A stretch of 6,177 bases of DNA from assembly GCA_009774585.1 (NCBI GenBank), contig VSOA01000230.1, positions 1 through 6,177 on the forward strand, written 5' to 3'. The notes under the pieces are model-generated. The model worked only from the letters and a program-made list of their open reading frames with translations, searched no databases and was not told the DNA's origin. The stretch comes from Lachnospiraceae bacterium. Lineage in GTDB: Bacteria > Bacillota > Clostridia > Lachnospirales > Lachnospiraceae. The position numbers were made by a program, and so were the translations under genes. Below, in pieces: positions 1-5,591 of the stretch (within the stretch, counting starts at the first letter, position 1; the number at the start of each line of letters is the position of its first letter).

Positions 1-2
1 AT

Positions 3-32
3 TCTATACACATATTGCTCTTGTTTTAACAA
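3..32 (-). promoter_or_regulatory. weak candidate promoter reading out of the window's left edge
   Basis: On the minus strand TTGTTA (27-32) and TATAGA (3-8) are separated by 18 nt. Each hexamer matches the sigma-A consensus at four of six positions. It lies downstream of the terminator that ends the methyltransferase gene, where a promoter for the next minus-strand gene could sit, but that gene is outside the window. AT-rich sequence produces such matches by chance, so this is only a suggestion. Confidence 0.22.
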
Positions 33-86
33 TTATTGCTAACCGAAATCGTTTAACTTATTTTTCCATTTGTGAAAATGCACAAG

Positions 87-133
87 AAAAAAATACCTTT
101 ACCAGTTAAAATCCTTCTGATAAGGGTATTTTT
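87..133 (-). terminator. intrinsic terminator after the rRNA methyltransferase gene
   Basis: Arms 89-105 and 117-133 form a 17-position stem around an 11-nt loop. Fifteen positions are Watson-Crick; the other two are one G-U wobble and one mismatch. On the minus strand the stem runs into seven consecutive T (87-93). It begins about 30 nt past the methyltransferase stop codon. The arms carry A/T tracts on both outer sides, so it could also act on plus-strand transcripts, but no plus-strand gene ends here. Confidence 0.8.
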
Positions 134-163
134 GACGCAAAAAGCGCTCTTTTATTATGCAAC

Positions 164-1306
164 TTATTTATGTCTGCTCAAGAGACACACCGTCTCAATA
201 TCATCCGTAAACGGAAACATATCCACCGGCGTCATCTCCAGCACGCGATACATTCTTGCAGTCAGATATCCCAGATCTCTCGCCAGCGTCTCGGGATTAC
301 AGGATATGTAGACTACTCTCTCAGGCTGTAAACGCAGCAACGCCTCCATAAATTCCTCCGTACTGCCGCTTCTTGGCGGGTCCATGAAAACGACGTCAAT
401 CTTTTCACCCGCTTCTGCCAGTTGAACCATAAATCTGCCCGCATCATTCTGATAAAAATCTACATTTTTGATGCCGTTGATTTTCGCATTGACGACGGCG
501 TCTTTGACCGCCTCCCGATTCAGTTCCACGCCGATTACCTTTTTCACCCGCTCTGCAGCGGCAAGCCCAATCGTTCCGATACCGCAGTAAGCGTCGATCG
601 CCGTCTCCTTACCTGAAAGCGCCGCATACTCTATCGCCTTATGGTACAGCTTCTCGGTCTGTACCGCATTTACCTGATAAAAGGATTTTGGCGAGATGCG
701 GAAGGTTCTGCCGCATAGGCGGTCTTCTATATAACCTTTGCCGTAAAGCACCTGCTGCTTCTCTCCAAGCACCATGCTTGTCCGCTTGTTATTCACATTC
801 AGTATAATCGTTGTAATTTCAGGGTGAAGTTTACATAACTCATTTATAAAATTCTTCTTGGATGGCAGTATAGGAGAGCCAAGCACCAGAACTACCATAA
901 TCTGCCCCGTAGCATGTCCTGTCCGAACAAGCACATGACGCAGCAGTCCATATCCTGTATCTTCATCGTATGCCTTTAGCTTAAAGGATTTCGCTAATTT
1001 ACGGACAGACACAATAATCTCATCGGCTTTGGTATCTTCCAACAGGCACTCGTCCACCGGCACTACATGATGCGTGCCTTCCCGATAGATTCCTGACACA
1101 ATCCCCTTTCCTTTCTGAAAAGCAAAAGCGGCATGCACCTTATTACGGTAGTGCTCGGGATGCTCCATACCGATTATCCGGTTCACTTTGCCGTACTTTT
1201 TCAAAAGCTGCTCTGCAGCCCGTTGTTTCTTCTTAAGCTGTTCGCCGTAAGGCATCTCTATATACTGGCATCCGCCGCATTTCTTTGATACGGGACAGTT
1301 ATTCAT
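164..1306 (-). CDS. rlmD: 23S rRNA (uracil-C5)-methyltransferase, RlmD/RumA type, lacking TRAM domain
   Basis: SAM-dependent RNA methyltransferase that makes 5-methyluridine in 23S rRNA (U1939-type site in the E. coli enzyme; Gram-positive relatives may also modify the U747-type site). From the chosen ATG it has 380 residues. Cysteines at 4, 10, 13 and 87 match the [4Fe-4S] set of RlmD. The conserved SPKSFYQVN block lies near 205-213, SAM motif I DAYCGIGTIG at 238-247, DPPRSG at 309-314, catalytic Cys336 in SCNP, and the usual general-base Glu371 in the C-terminal DDIETV. The protein starts almost at the first cluster cysteine, so the N-terminal TRAM domain of E. coli RlmD (about 430 residues) is absent. 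An in-frame ATG exists seven codons upstream (1325-1327) but has no RBS; the chosen ATG has GGGAG 10 nt before it. The family is certain; the exact target uridine cannot be read from sequence. Confidence 0.93.
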   Translation of the reverse strand: MNNCPVSKKCGGCQYIEMPYGEQLKKKQRAAEQLLKKYGKVNRIIGMEHPEHYRNKVHAAFAFQKGKGIVSGIYREGTHHVVPVDECLLEDTKADEIIVSVRKLAKSFKLKAYDEDTGYGLLRHVLVRTGHATGQIMVVLVLGSPILPSKKNFINELCKLHPEITTIILNVNNKRTSMVLGEKQQVLYGKGYIEDRLCGRTFRISPKSFYQVNAVQTEKLYHKAIEYAALSGKETAIDAYCGIGTIGLAAAERVKKVIGVELNREAVKDAVVNAKINGIKNVDFYQNDAGRFMVQLAEAGEKIDVVFMDPPRSGSTEEFMEALLRLQPERVVYISCNPETLARDLGYLTARMYRVLEMTPVDMFPFTDDIETVCLLSRHK

Positions 1307-1316
1307 ATTTTCAGTT

Positions 1317-1321
1317 CTCCC
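1317..1321 (-). promoter_or_regulatory. ribosome binding site deciding the methyltransferase start
   Basis: GGGAG on the minus strand lies 10 nt before the ATG at 1304-1306. It lies inside the reading frame that would start at the upstream ATG (1325-1327), which has no SD-like sequence of its own. This favours the shorter product. Confidence 0.6.
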
Positions 1322-1397
1322 ATTCATTATTCATTCTGTTGTTTTTGCAGTTTCCTATGCTTTCGCAGACAAATATCTTCACAGCGCTTCCTACGCT

Positions 1398-1406
1398 ATT
1401 TTATCA
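1398..1406 (-). promoter_or_regulatory. candidate extended -10 promoter for the methyltransferase gene
   Basis: The minus strand reads TGATAAAAT, an extended -10 element (TGn plus a five-of-six -10 hexamer). No good -35 is seen at 16-18 nt. It would give a leader of about 85 nt before the ATG at 1306. Perfect 8-nt inverted arms (1359-1366 and 1421-1428) flank it. Confidence 0.35.
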
Positions 1407-1599
1407 TCTTATATCGATCCGCGAAAGCCAAAAAATTATCGCAATTTCCTATCACGCAAAAAGACTGCCGCCCATTTGGTATCCTTCCAAATCAGCAACA
1501 GCCAAATTCCATCATTCTTATTATATTACGATCCGCAGCAACTATGCCGCCTACCTCTGATCCATTCTTTATCAGCACTGCTCTCTGTTGTGTCATTAC

Positions 1600-1618
1600 G
1601 CGACGCAAGAAACGCCGC
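1600..1618 (-). terminator. GC-rich hairpin abutting the stop codon, possible weak terminator
   Basis: On the minus strand GCGGCG (1613-1618), a 7-nt loop and CGTCGC (1600-1605) make a six-pair stem with one G-U. It begins immediately after the TGA of the 91-residue gene. No T-tract follows, so it is not a canonical intrinsic terminator; it may instead stabilise the 3' end or be chance. Confidence 0.25.
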
Positions 1619-1894
1619 TCACACTGCTCCCAGCTTCACACAGTCAATGCCTTCGAGAAGATCGCTGGCAAGTACGCTGTCCGCCTCGTTGATGCGGATT
1701 GTAAATTCACTTTTTCCAGAGTTCGCATTGCCCAGAAATTTCTGCCACGGTTTTTTCTCCTGCCACTCCACGAAGAAAGAAATGCGGTTTGTCAAAAGCA
1801 GTTTCTCCAGTTTATCTTTGCTCTCGACACTGTATACTTTACAAAAAGGAATCTCATGATTAAAAAACAATGCGTTAAAACGAATCGCTTCCAC
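1619..1894 (-). CDS. small hypothetical protein (91 aa), DUF2007-like pattern
   Basis: I do not recognise a named function. The gene starts with GTG at 1892-1894, preceded by a full GGAGGT SD (1901-1906) at 6-nt spacing and by a good promoter further upstream, which makes a short ORF credible as a gene. There is no signal peptide or membrane segment. The layout is a strand (KVYSVES, about 19-25), a helix (about 26-36), strands around 38-45 and 62-68, and a helix (about 70-81). This resembles the beta-alpha-beta-beta-alpha arrangement of small 'putative signal transducing' DUF2007 proteins, with the typical 'ends of a helix, then FFVEW' pattern. That likeness is judged by eye only. It stands alone: the next gene upstream ends about 215 bp away and has no clear terminator. 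Confidence 0.66.
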   Translation of the reverse strand: MEAIRFNALFFNHEIPFCKVYSVESKDKLEKLLLTNRISFFVEWQEKKPWQKFLGNANSGKSEFTIRINEADSVLASDLLEGIDCVKLGAV

Positions 1895-1900
1895 AATACC

Positions 1901-1906
1901 ACCTCC
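1901..1906 (-). promoter_or_regulatory. strong ribosome binding site fixing a GTG start
   Basis: GGAGGT on the minus strand lies 6 nt before GTG at 1892-1894. It is the best SD match in the window and the main reason to accept the 91-residue gene and its non-ATG start. Confidence 0.75.
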
Positions 1907-1974
1907 ATAAAACTAAATCCCGGAGTCTTTATCTTCATTGCTAGTTTTTTAAATTTATGTTAACTTGCATGTTC

Positions 1975-2004
1975 ATTATACTCTACATATTGTGGAAAAA
2001 TCAA
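1975..2004 (-). promoter_or_regulatory. sigma-A-type promoter of the 91-residue gene
   Basis: On the minus strand TTGATT (1999-2004) and a perfect TATAAT (1975-1980) are separated by 18 nt. Transcription would begin near 1968, giving a leader of about 74 nt. The 13-mer CAAGTTAACATAA begins right at the predicted start site. Confidence 0.6.
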
Positions 2005-2110
2005 CTTATTTTAATATTTTCTACAATTTAACCAAATATTTATGTAAATCTTGTGTACTATTCCTCCCGCCAGATTAAAATCTTTCATATAATATACTTG
2101 TTAAAACATT

Positions 2111-2419
2111 TTAATAAGCAATTTCCGTCCATGGACGTTTCTTCTTCTCCAACCAATAATCTTTACGGCTCTCATATTGTTCGTTGAGCCAGTCTGCCGC
2201 CTGTTCAACACCTTCCGGCGTCAACGGCACGTCAACCGACTCCCGTAAGTGTTCCGGCGTGCGCAGCATATTAAGCGGTTCTGGCCATATTATTACCCTG
2301 ATCACATCTTCCTCGCCGCTTTTTGCTTTCTTCAGCATATAGCGCATCCCGTCCATGCTGCCGGAATATTCTTCTTTCTTAATATAGTTGAGCGGATGGA
2401 ATGTTTCCTTATCTATCAT
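2111..2419 (-). CDS. hypothetical protein (102 aa), clostridial 'GMRY / IWPEP' type
   Basis: I cannot assign a function. It is a soluble, charged protein of 102 residues. Notable stretches are GSMDGMRYML (20-29), VIIWPEP (42-48), a PLTPEGVEQAADWLNEQY helix (65-82), and a basic, Trp-containing tail (KDYWLEKKKRPWTE). Similar small proteins with a conserved GMRY and IWPEP pair recur in Lachnospiraceae genomes as uncharacterised ORFs; this is recalled from general experience and was not searched. The ATG at 2417-2419 is chosen because AAAGGAG lies 8 nt before it; an in-frame ATG six codons upstream would place the SD inside the coding region. The gene sits directly downstream of tRNA-Pro and its terminator with no clear promoter between, so it may depend on read-through. 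Confidence 0.82.
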   Translation of the reverse strand: MIDKETFHPLNYIKKEEYSGSMDGMRYMLKKAKSGEEDVIRVIIWPEPLNMLRTPEHLRESVDVPLTPEGVEQAADWLNEQYESRKDYWLEKKKRPWTEIAY

Positions 2420-2427
2420 GAGAATTT

Positions 2428-2434
2428 CTCCTTT
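2428..2434 (-). promoter_or_regulatory. ribosome binding site deciding the start of the 102-residue gene
   Basis: AAAGGAG on the minus strand lies 8 nt before ATG 2417-2419. The alternative ATG at 2435-2437 lies upstream of this SD and has none of its own; the run before it is the T-tract of the tRNA terminator. Confidence 0.7.
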
Positions 2435-2441
2435 CACGCAT

Positions 2442-2477
2442 AAAAAAACCTCGAAAGCCTATGCCTTCAAGGTTTTT
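2442..2477 (-). terminator. intrinsic terminator of tRNA-Pro
   Basis: On the minus strand the arms 2463-2477 and 2444-2458 pair over 15 positions (13 Watson-Crick, two G-U) around a 4-nt loop, ending in a run of T (2442-2448). The two G-U pairs become mismatches if read on the plus strand, so the structure is oriented for minus-strand transcripts. It begins 6 nt after the tRNA 3' end. Confidence 0.85.
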
Positions 2478-2483
2478 CTGATA

Positions 2484-2556
2484 TCGGAATGACAAGACTT
2501 GAACTTGCGACCTCTACTTCCCTAAAGTAGCGCTCTACCACCTGAGCCACATCCCG
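2484..2556 (-). tRNA. tRNA-Pro (anticodon AGG)
   Basis: The 73-nt minus-strand sequence folds as a complete cloverleaf: acceptor CGGGATG pairs with CATTCCG (one G-U), D stem GCTC/GAGC with an 8-nt loop containing GG, anticodon stem CTACT/AGTAG with loop TTAGGGA, a 5-nt variable loop, and T stem GCAAG/CTTGT with loop TTCAAGT. U33 precedes the anticodon AGG (plus-strand 2521-2523) and G37 follows, so it reads proline CCU. The C1:G72 pair and A73 are the expected bacterial tRNA-Pro identity elements. CCA is not encoded. It is a single tRNA with its own promoter and terminator. An adenosine at wobble position 34 is uncommon in bacterial proline tRNAs. Confidence 0.96.
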
Positions 2557-2568
2557 AAAGCAGTTATC

Positions 2569-2597
2569 ATTATAACTAATTATTCGGAAAAATGCAA
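2569..2597 (-). promoter_or_regulatory. promoter of tRNA-Pro
   Basis: On the minus strand TTGCAT (2592-2597) and a perfect TATAAT (2569-2574) are exactly 17 nt apart. Transcription would start near 2562, six nt before the mature tRNA 5' end. The -35 begins only 3 nt past the stop codon of the EAL gene. A perfect 6-nt inverted repeat (2562-2567 with 2572-2577, 4-nt loop) overlaps the -10. Confidence 0.65.
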
Positions 2598-2600
2598 GTC

Positions 2601-3950
2601 CTATTTCTTCTGATCCATAAATTCTTCAAATTCTTTCTGCGGAATCGGTCTGGAAAAATAATATCCCTGCTGAATCTGACAGCCTACCTCCTTCAGATAA
2701 TCGCTCTGTTCGGGTGTCTCCACGCCTTCACACAACGAAGTGATACTGAGACGCTTCGCCATATCCACCACACAGGAAATAATAATCTTATCACTTTCCT
2801 GTAACGTATTTTCTCTTAAGAATACCTTATCAAGCTTAATGATATCAATCGGCAGTCTGCTCAGCAGATTCAAAGATGAATATCCGGAACCAAAATCGTC
2901 CATGGAAACTTTCGTTCCCAATTTATGTAAACCTTTGACCAGCTCAAGAGCCCTCTCCGTATTATCAAGATAGATACTTTCCGTTAATTCAAATTCTATC
3001 ATACCGGAAGGTATCTTATATTCCTCGAACAACTCCCGTATGTATTCCAAAATGTGCATTTTGTTGAGATGTACGCGGGACACATTCAGGGAAATCGGCA
3101 CAACGTTCTTACCTGCCGCCATCCTGTCTGCCACAAACTTAAACGCCTCTCTGTAGACATAATAGTCCACATCGACCACTTGTCCGCTTCTCTCAATCAA
3201 AGGAATGAATTGGTCTGGGTAGACAAACGTACCATCCGGCTTCTGCCAACGCACGAGCGCCTCTGCGCCGATCAGCCGGAGCGTTTCCGTCTCTATCTTA
3301 GGCTGATAGTACACCTTAAGTTCATGATTAGTTATGGCTTTGGGCACCCGGGACGTAATCTCAACTTCACGCTTAATCCCTTCCATCATACTGTTATCAA
3401 ACAGAATGCAGCAATCCTCATCCATCTCTTTGGCTACTTTTCTGGCAAGATTTGCATTGGATACCACGGTCTCGGCGTCCAGACTCCTGCTGTTCTTATC
3501 AATGATACTGATACCGGTGCAGAACTGAAGCCTGCTGTTCAAATATTTCTCTCTGAATTTCGCTTCTCTCTCCAGATTGACTCGATAAATAAGGTTGCGA
3601 AATTCCTCATTTGATAAATCTTCCCTCAAAAATCCTGCCGATACGAAATTGTCCGAATATACTCTTGCGCAACATAACAGATTGTTATTTTCTTTAACCA
3701 TCTCCGCCACAAAATCTTTCAGCAGCGCGTCTCCTACCTGATACCCGTACGTTTCGTTAATATATTTAAAATATTTGATATCTGTGTATACGATTGTTAT
3801 GCGCCTATCCCCGATCTGCTTGATGTTCTCTTCAAGCTTTTCAAGGAACACTTCATATCTGTCTAATCCTGTCAGATAATCTTTCATCGACAACTGTTCT
3901 ACCGTCAACGTTCCCTGTTCATTCGTATGTCCTATCAATGAATCCTTCAT
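2601..3950 (-). CDS. GGDEF (degenerate)-EAL protein, probable c-di-GMP phosphodiesterase
   Basis: Soluble two-domain cyclic-di-GMP protein without a membrane segment or recognisable sensor domain. Residues are numbered from the upstream GTG at 3963-3965; subtract five for the ATG. GGDEF domain, about 24-190: Asp62, Asn70 and Asp79 of the nucleotide/metal site are kept, but the signature is YSDNF (103-107) and no RxxD inhibitory site precedes it, so cyclase activity is unlikely. EAL domain, about 205-450: E235-A-L, Asn294, Glu326, Asp356/Asp357 in DDFGSGYSSL, Lys377, Glu413 in CEGVET and Gln433 all match the catalytic set of active EAL enzymes. It probably hydrolyses c-di-GMP to pGpG, perhaps with GTP bound by the GGDEF half. 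ATG 3948-3950 is preferred over the GTG because GGAG lies 9 nt before it. The gene has its own strong promoter and runs to within 3 nt of the tRNA promoter with no terminator between. Confidence 0.95.
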   Translation of the reverse strand: MKDSLIGHTNEQGTLTVEQLSMKDYLTGLDRYEVFLEKLEENIKQIGDRRITIVYTDIKYFKYINETYGYQVGDALLKDFVAEMVKENNNLLCCARVYSDNFVSAGFLREDLSNEEFRNLIYRVNLEREAKFREKYLNSRLQFCTGISIIDKNSRSLDAETVVSNANLARKVAKEMDEDCCILFDNSMMEGIKREVEITSRVPKAITNHELKVYYQPKIETETLRLIGAEALVRWQKPDGTFVYPDQFIPLIERSGQVVDVDYYVYREAFKFVADRMAAGKNVVPISLNVSRVHLNKMHILEYIRELFEEYKIPSGMIEFELTESIYLDNTERALELVKGLHKLGTKVSMDDFGSGYSSLNLLSRLPIDIIKLDKVFLRENTLQESDKIIISCVVDMAKRLSITSLCEGVETPEQSDYLKEVGCQIQQGYYFSRPIPQKEFEEFMDQKK

Positions 3951-3959
3951 CTCTGTCGT

Positions 3960-3963
3960 CTCC
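3960..3963 (-). promoter_or_regulatory. ribosome binding site supporting the ATG start of the EAL gene
   Basis: GGAG on the minus strand lies 9 nt before ATG 3948-3950 and overlaps the alternative GTG codon. The GTG itself has only a weak GGAAAA upstream. The short leader (about 33 nt from the predicted transcription start to the ATG) also fits the ATG. Confidence 0.5.
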
Positions 3964-3989
3964 ACCAGTTTTTCCGGTTGTTCTCCATT

Positions 3990-4018
3990 ATTCTACGCTG
4001 ACGTACCTTCAGTGTCAA
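3990..4018 (-). promoter_or_regulatory. near-consensus sigma-A promoter of the GGDEF-EAL gene
   Basis: On the minus strand a perfect TTGACA (4013-4018), a 17-nt spacer and TAGAAT (3990-3995, five of six) form the strongest promoter in the window. Predicted transcription start is near 3983. It lies between pepD and the EAL gene, giving the latter its own transcript. No intrinsic terminator is visible after pepD (4019-4084 is AT-rich without a GC stem), so some pepD transcripts may also read through. Confidence 0.75.
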
Positions 4019-4084
4019 CTAAACACCGTATGATTAGTATAAATTAATAAATTATTCAAAATATTTACAAACGTAATCCCTATA

Positions 4085-5536
4085 TTATTTATACGCTAGC
4101 AAAGCAAGCAGATATTTCCACATTCTCTGCACGGAAGCAACGTCAATGCTCTCCTGCGCCGTATGCACATTCGACATATCCGGTCCGATTGATACGCAAT
4201 CCAGCCCCTCAATCTTTGCCGCAAGAATTCCGCACTCGACTCCCGCATGAATCGCCTCTAGAACAGGCTTCTTTCCATACATCTTCTCATATACCTCCGC
4301 CACAATATCTCTGAGCGGAGAGTCCGCACGATACGCCCAGCCGGTATAAGAATTTCTGACCTCTGCAGCCGCGCCTGCATTCTTTGCAATTTCCTGCATC
4401 TGCACACATAACTGCTCTTTCTCTTCATCAACGGAACTTCTGACTGCATAAGACAGCATCAGCTTATCCTGCTCAATGGTAACAACTCCCAGATTCAGAG
4501 AAGTCTGTACCAGTCCTTCCAGTTCTTGACTCATAGCGATAATTCCATTCGGCAGCCTGCACAGACAGTTAAGCGCCTGCACAGTGGACGATACGTCATA
4601 ACATTCATCCCGCCATGCCGTCTCCCTGCATTCTACCGTCAAATCAGGATCTTTGTCTCCCAGTTCCTGCCGAATGATATTTTCATACTCCCTCGCCCCG
4701 GCAATAACTGCCTCTTTCTGACTTATGTCAACCGCAATAATAGCTTCCGCTTCTCTTGGAATGGCGTTATCCGCCAGACCGCCTTTCATGGACGCCAGAT
4801 GCAAGTCGCACTGTTCCGACAATCCTTTCAGGACACGTCCCAGCAGACAGTTTGCATTTCCTCTTCCTTTATCAATCTCGATGCCGGAATGTCCGCCCAG
4901 CAGACCTTTGACATTAATTTCCATAAACTGTACCGAACCTTGCTGTGCTTTTTCCCTGTTCAAAGGAATCCCCACATCTACTCTCGCACCGCCTGCACAG
5001 CTTGTAATAACAACCCCCTCTTCTTCCTGATCAAGATTGATGAGCCTCTTACCGCGCAGCATGGACAGGTCAATACCTTTCGCCCCTTCCATTCCAGTCT
5101 CCTCATCCACCGTAAGAATCACTTCCACGCGCGGATGGCTGATATCGTCTGCATCCAGCAAAGCGAGCACGTAGGCGATCGCAATACCGTCATCGCCGCC
5201 AAGGCTCGTCCCCTTTGCATGAATCCGCTCATCTTCCACATAGAGCTGCAAAGGATCCTTCGTCATGTCAATATCACACTCCGGCGTCTTCACAGCGACC
5301 ATATCCATATGTCCTTGCAGAATATACGGTTCCGCATCTTCATACCCTTCCGTCGCTTCCTTAATAATGATAACGTTGTATAATTCGTCCTGTATACACT
5401 CAAGCCCTCTGTCCGTGGCAAATTTCTTCAAATAATCGCTGATTTGTTTCACATTACCGGAACCGTGTGGAATCCGGGTTATCTCTTCAAAGAAATAAAA
5501 TACGTTCTGCGGTTCTAATCCTTCCAAAACTCTCAT
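4085..5536 (-). CDS. pepD: aminoacyl-histidine dipeptidase (Xaa-His dipeptidase PepD), M20 family
   Basis: Cytosolic di-zinc metallopeptidase that cleaves dipeptides, classically Xaa-His such as carnosine, and feeds amino-acid recycling. At 483 residues it has the length of E. coli PepD. All expected ligands and catalytic residues are visible: His76 and Asp78 in GHMDM, bridging Asp115 in GGDDG, Glu145/Glu146 in DEETG, Asp169 in NLDQEEE, and His458 near the C terminus (SNVHTAQES). The lid/dimerisation domain lies roughly at 200-385, with GLLGGHSGIEI (211-221) typical of the family. The ATG at 5534-5536 follows GGAGAG with a short spacing; no signal peptide is present. It is a single gene: the upstream SEDS gene ends in a terminator, and the leader carries a candidate extended -10 promoter plus several inverted repeats that could affect translation. 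Substrate range in this organism is inferred from the family. Confidence 0.95.
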   Translation of the reverse strand: MRVLEGLEPQNVFYFFEEITRIPHGSGNVKQISDYLKKFATDRGLECIQDELYNVIIIKEATEGYEDAEPYILQGHMDMVAVKTPECDIDMTKDPLQLYVEDERIHAKGTSLGGDDGIAIAYVLALLDADDISHPRVEVILTVDEETGMEGAKGIDLSMLRGKRLINLDQEEEGVVITSCAGGARVDVGIPLNREKAQQGSVQFMEINVKGLLGGHSGIEIDKGRGNANCLLGRVLKGLSEQCDLHLASMKGGLADNAIPREAEAIIAVDISQKEAVIAGAREYENIIRQELGDKDPDLTVECRETAWRDECYDVSSTVQALNCLCRLPNGIIAMSQELEGLVQTSLNLGVVTIEQDKLMLSYAVRSSVDEEKEQLCVQMQEIAKNAGAAAEVRNSYTGWAYRADSPLRDIVAEVYEKMYGKKPVLEAIHAGVECGILAAKIEGLDCVSIGPDMSNVHTAQESIDVASVQRMWKYLLALLAYK

Positions 5537-5540
5537 TCTG

Positions 5541-5576
5541 CTCTCCGTTCCGGAGTGTTTACACGACTCCTGTAAA
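5541..5576 (-). promoter_or_regulatory. pepD leader: SD-covering hairpin with competing upstream pairing
   Basis: On the minus strand the SD GGAGAG is at 5541-5546. CTCCG (5551-5555) is complementary to CGGAG (5543-5547) across a 3-nt loop, so a small hairpin would cover the SD. The overlapping ACTCC (5552-5556) can instead pair with an upstream GGAGT (5566-5570). That GGAGT itself sits in the loop of a third perfect 6-nt inverted repeat, TTTACA/TGTAAA (5571-5576 and 5558-5563). The pairings around ACTCC exclude one another. The stems are short, so regulatory function is inference. Confidence 0.4.
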
Positions 5577-5591
5577 TATATTATGTTAACT

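Larger units (their letters stand above)
1307..1618. other. intergenic region between the methyltransferase gene and the 91-residue gene
   Basis: About 310 bp with no convincing gene on either strand: the open frames crossing it lack ribosome binding sites and recognisable protein character. It holds the methyltransferase RBS, a candidate extended -10, an 8-nt inverted repeat (GCTTTCGC 1359-1366, GCGAAAGC 1421-1428), and a near-duplicate 12-mer GCA(G/A)TTTCCTAT (1347-1358 and 1441-1452). At its right edge is a small hairpin next to the neighbouring stop codon. Confidence 0.6.

Noticed and set aside
1476..1963. Two overlapping plus-strand open frames (127 and 139 codons)
   Set aside because: They overlap each other in different frames and run antisense to the 91-residue gene, which has a strong SD and promoter. 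No RBS of their own and no domain-like sequence.
2063..2068. SD-like GGGAGG on the minus strand
   Set aside because: No ATG, GTG or TTG follows within a workable distance, and the downstream sequence has no open frame worth calling, so it does not mark a gene.
2097..2118. AT-only inverted repeat across the stop codon of the 102-residue gene
   Set aside because: The stem is nearly all A-T with a 2-nt formal loop and no following T-tract, so it would be a very weak terminator. AT-rich intergenic DNA readily gives such repeats.
2484..2556. tRNA 3' end as an integration (att) site
   Set aside because: No integrase, no direct repeat of the tRNA 3' end and no foreign-looking genes in the window.
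3054..3614. 186-codon open frame on the plus strand
   Set aside because: Antisense to the GGDEF-EAL gene, with no ribosome binding site and no recognisable motif.
4526..5383. 285-codon open frame on the plus strand
   Set aside because: It lies wholly antisense to pepD, which has every catalytic residue. Its translation is rich in His, Arg, Phe and Cys without domain character, and it has no SD. It is a shadow of pepD codon use.
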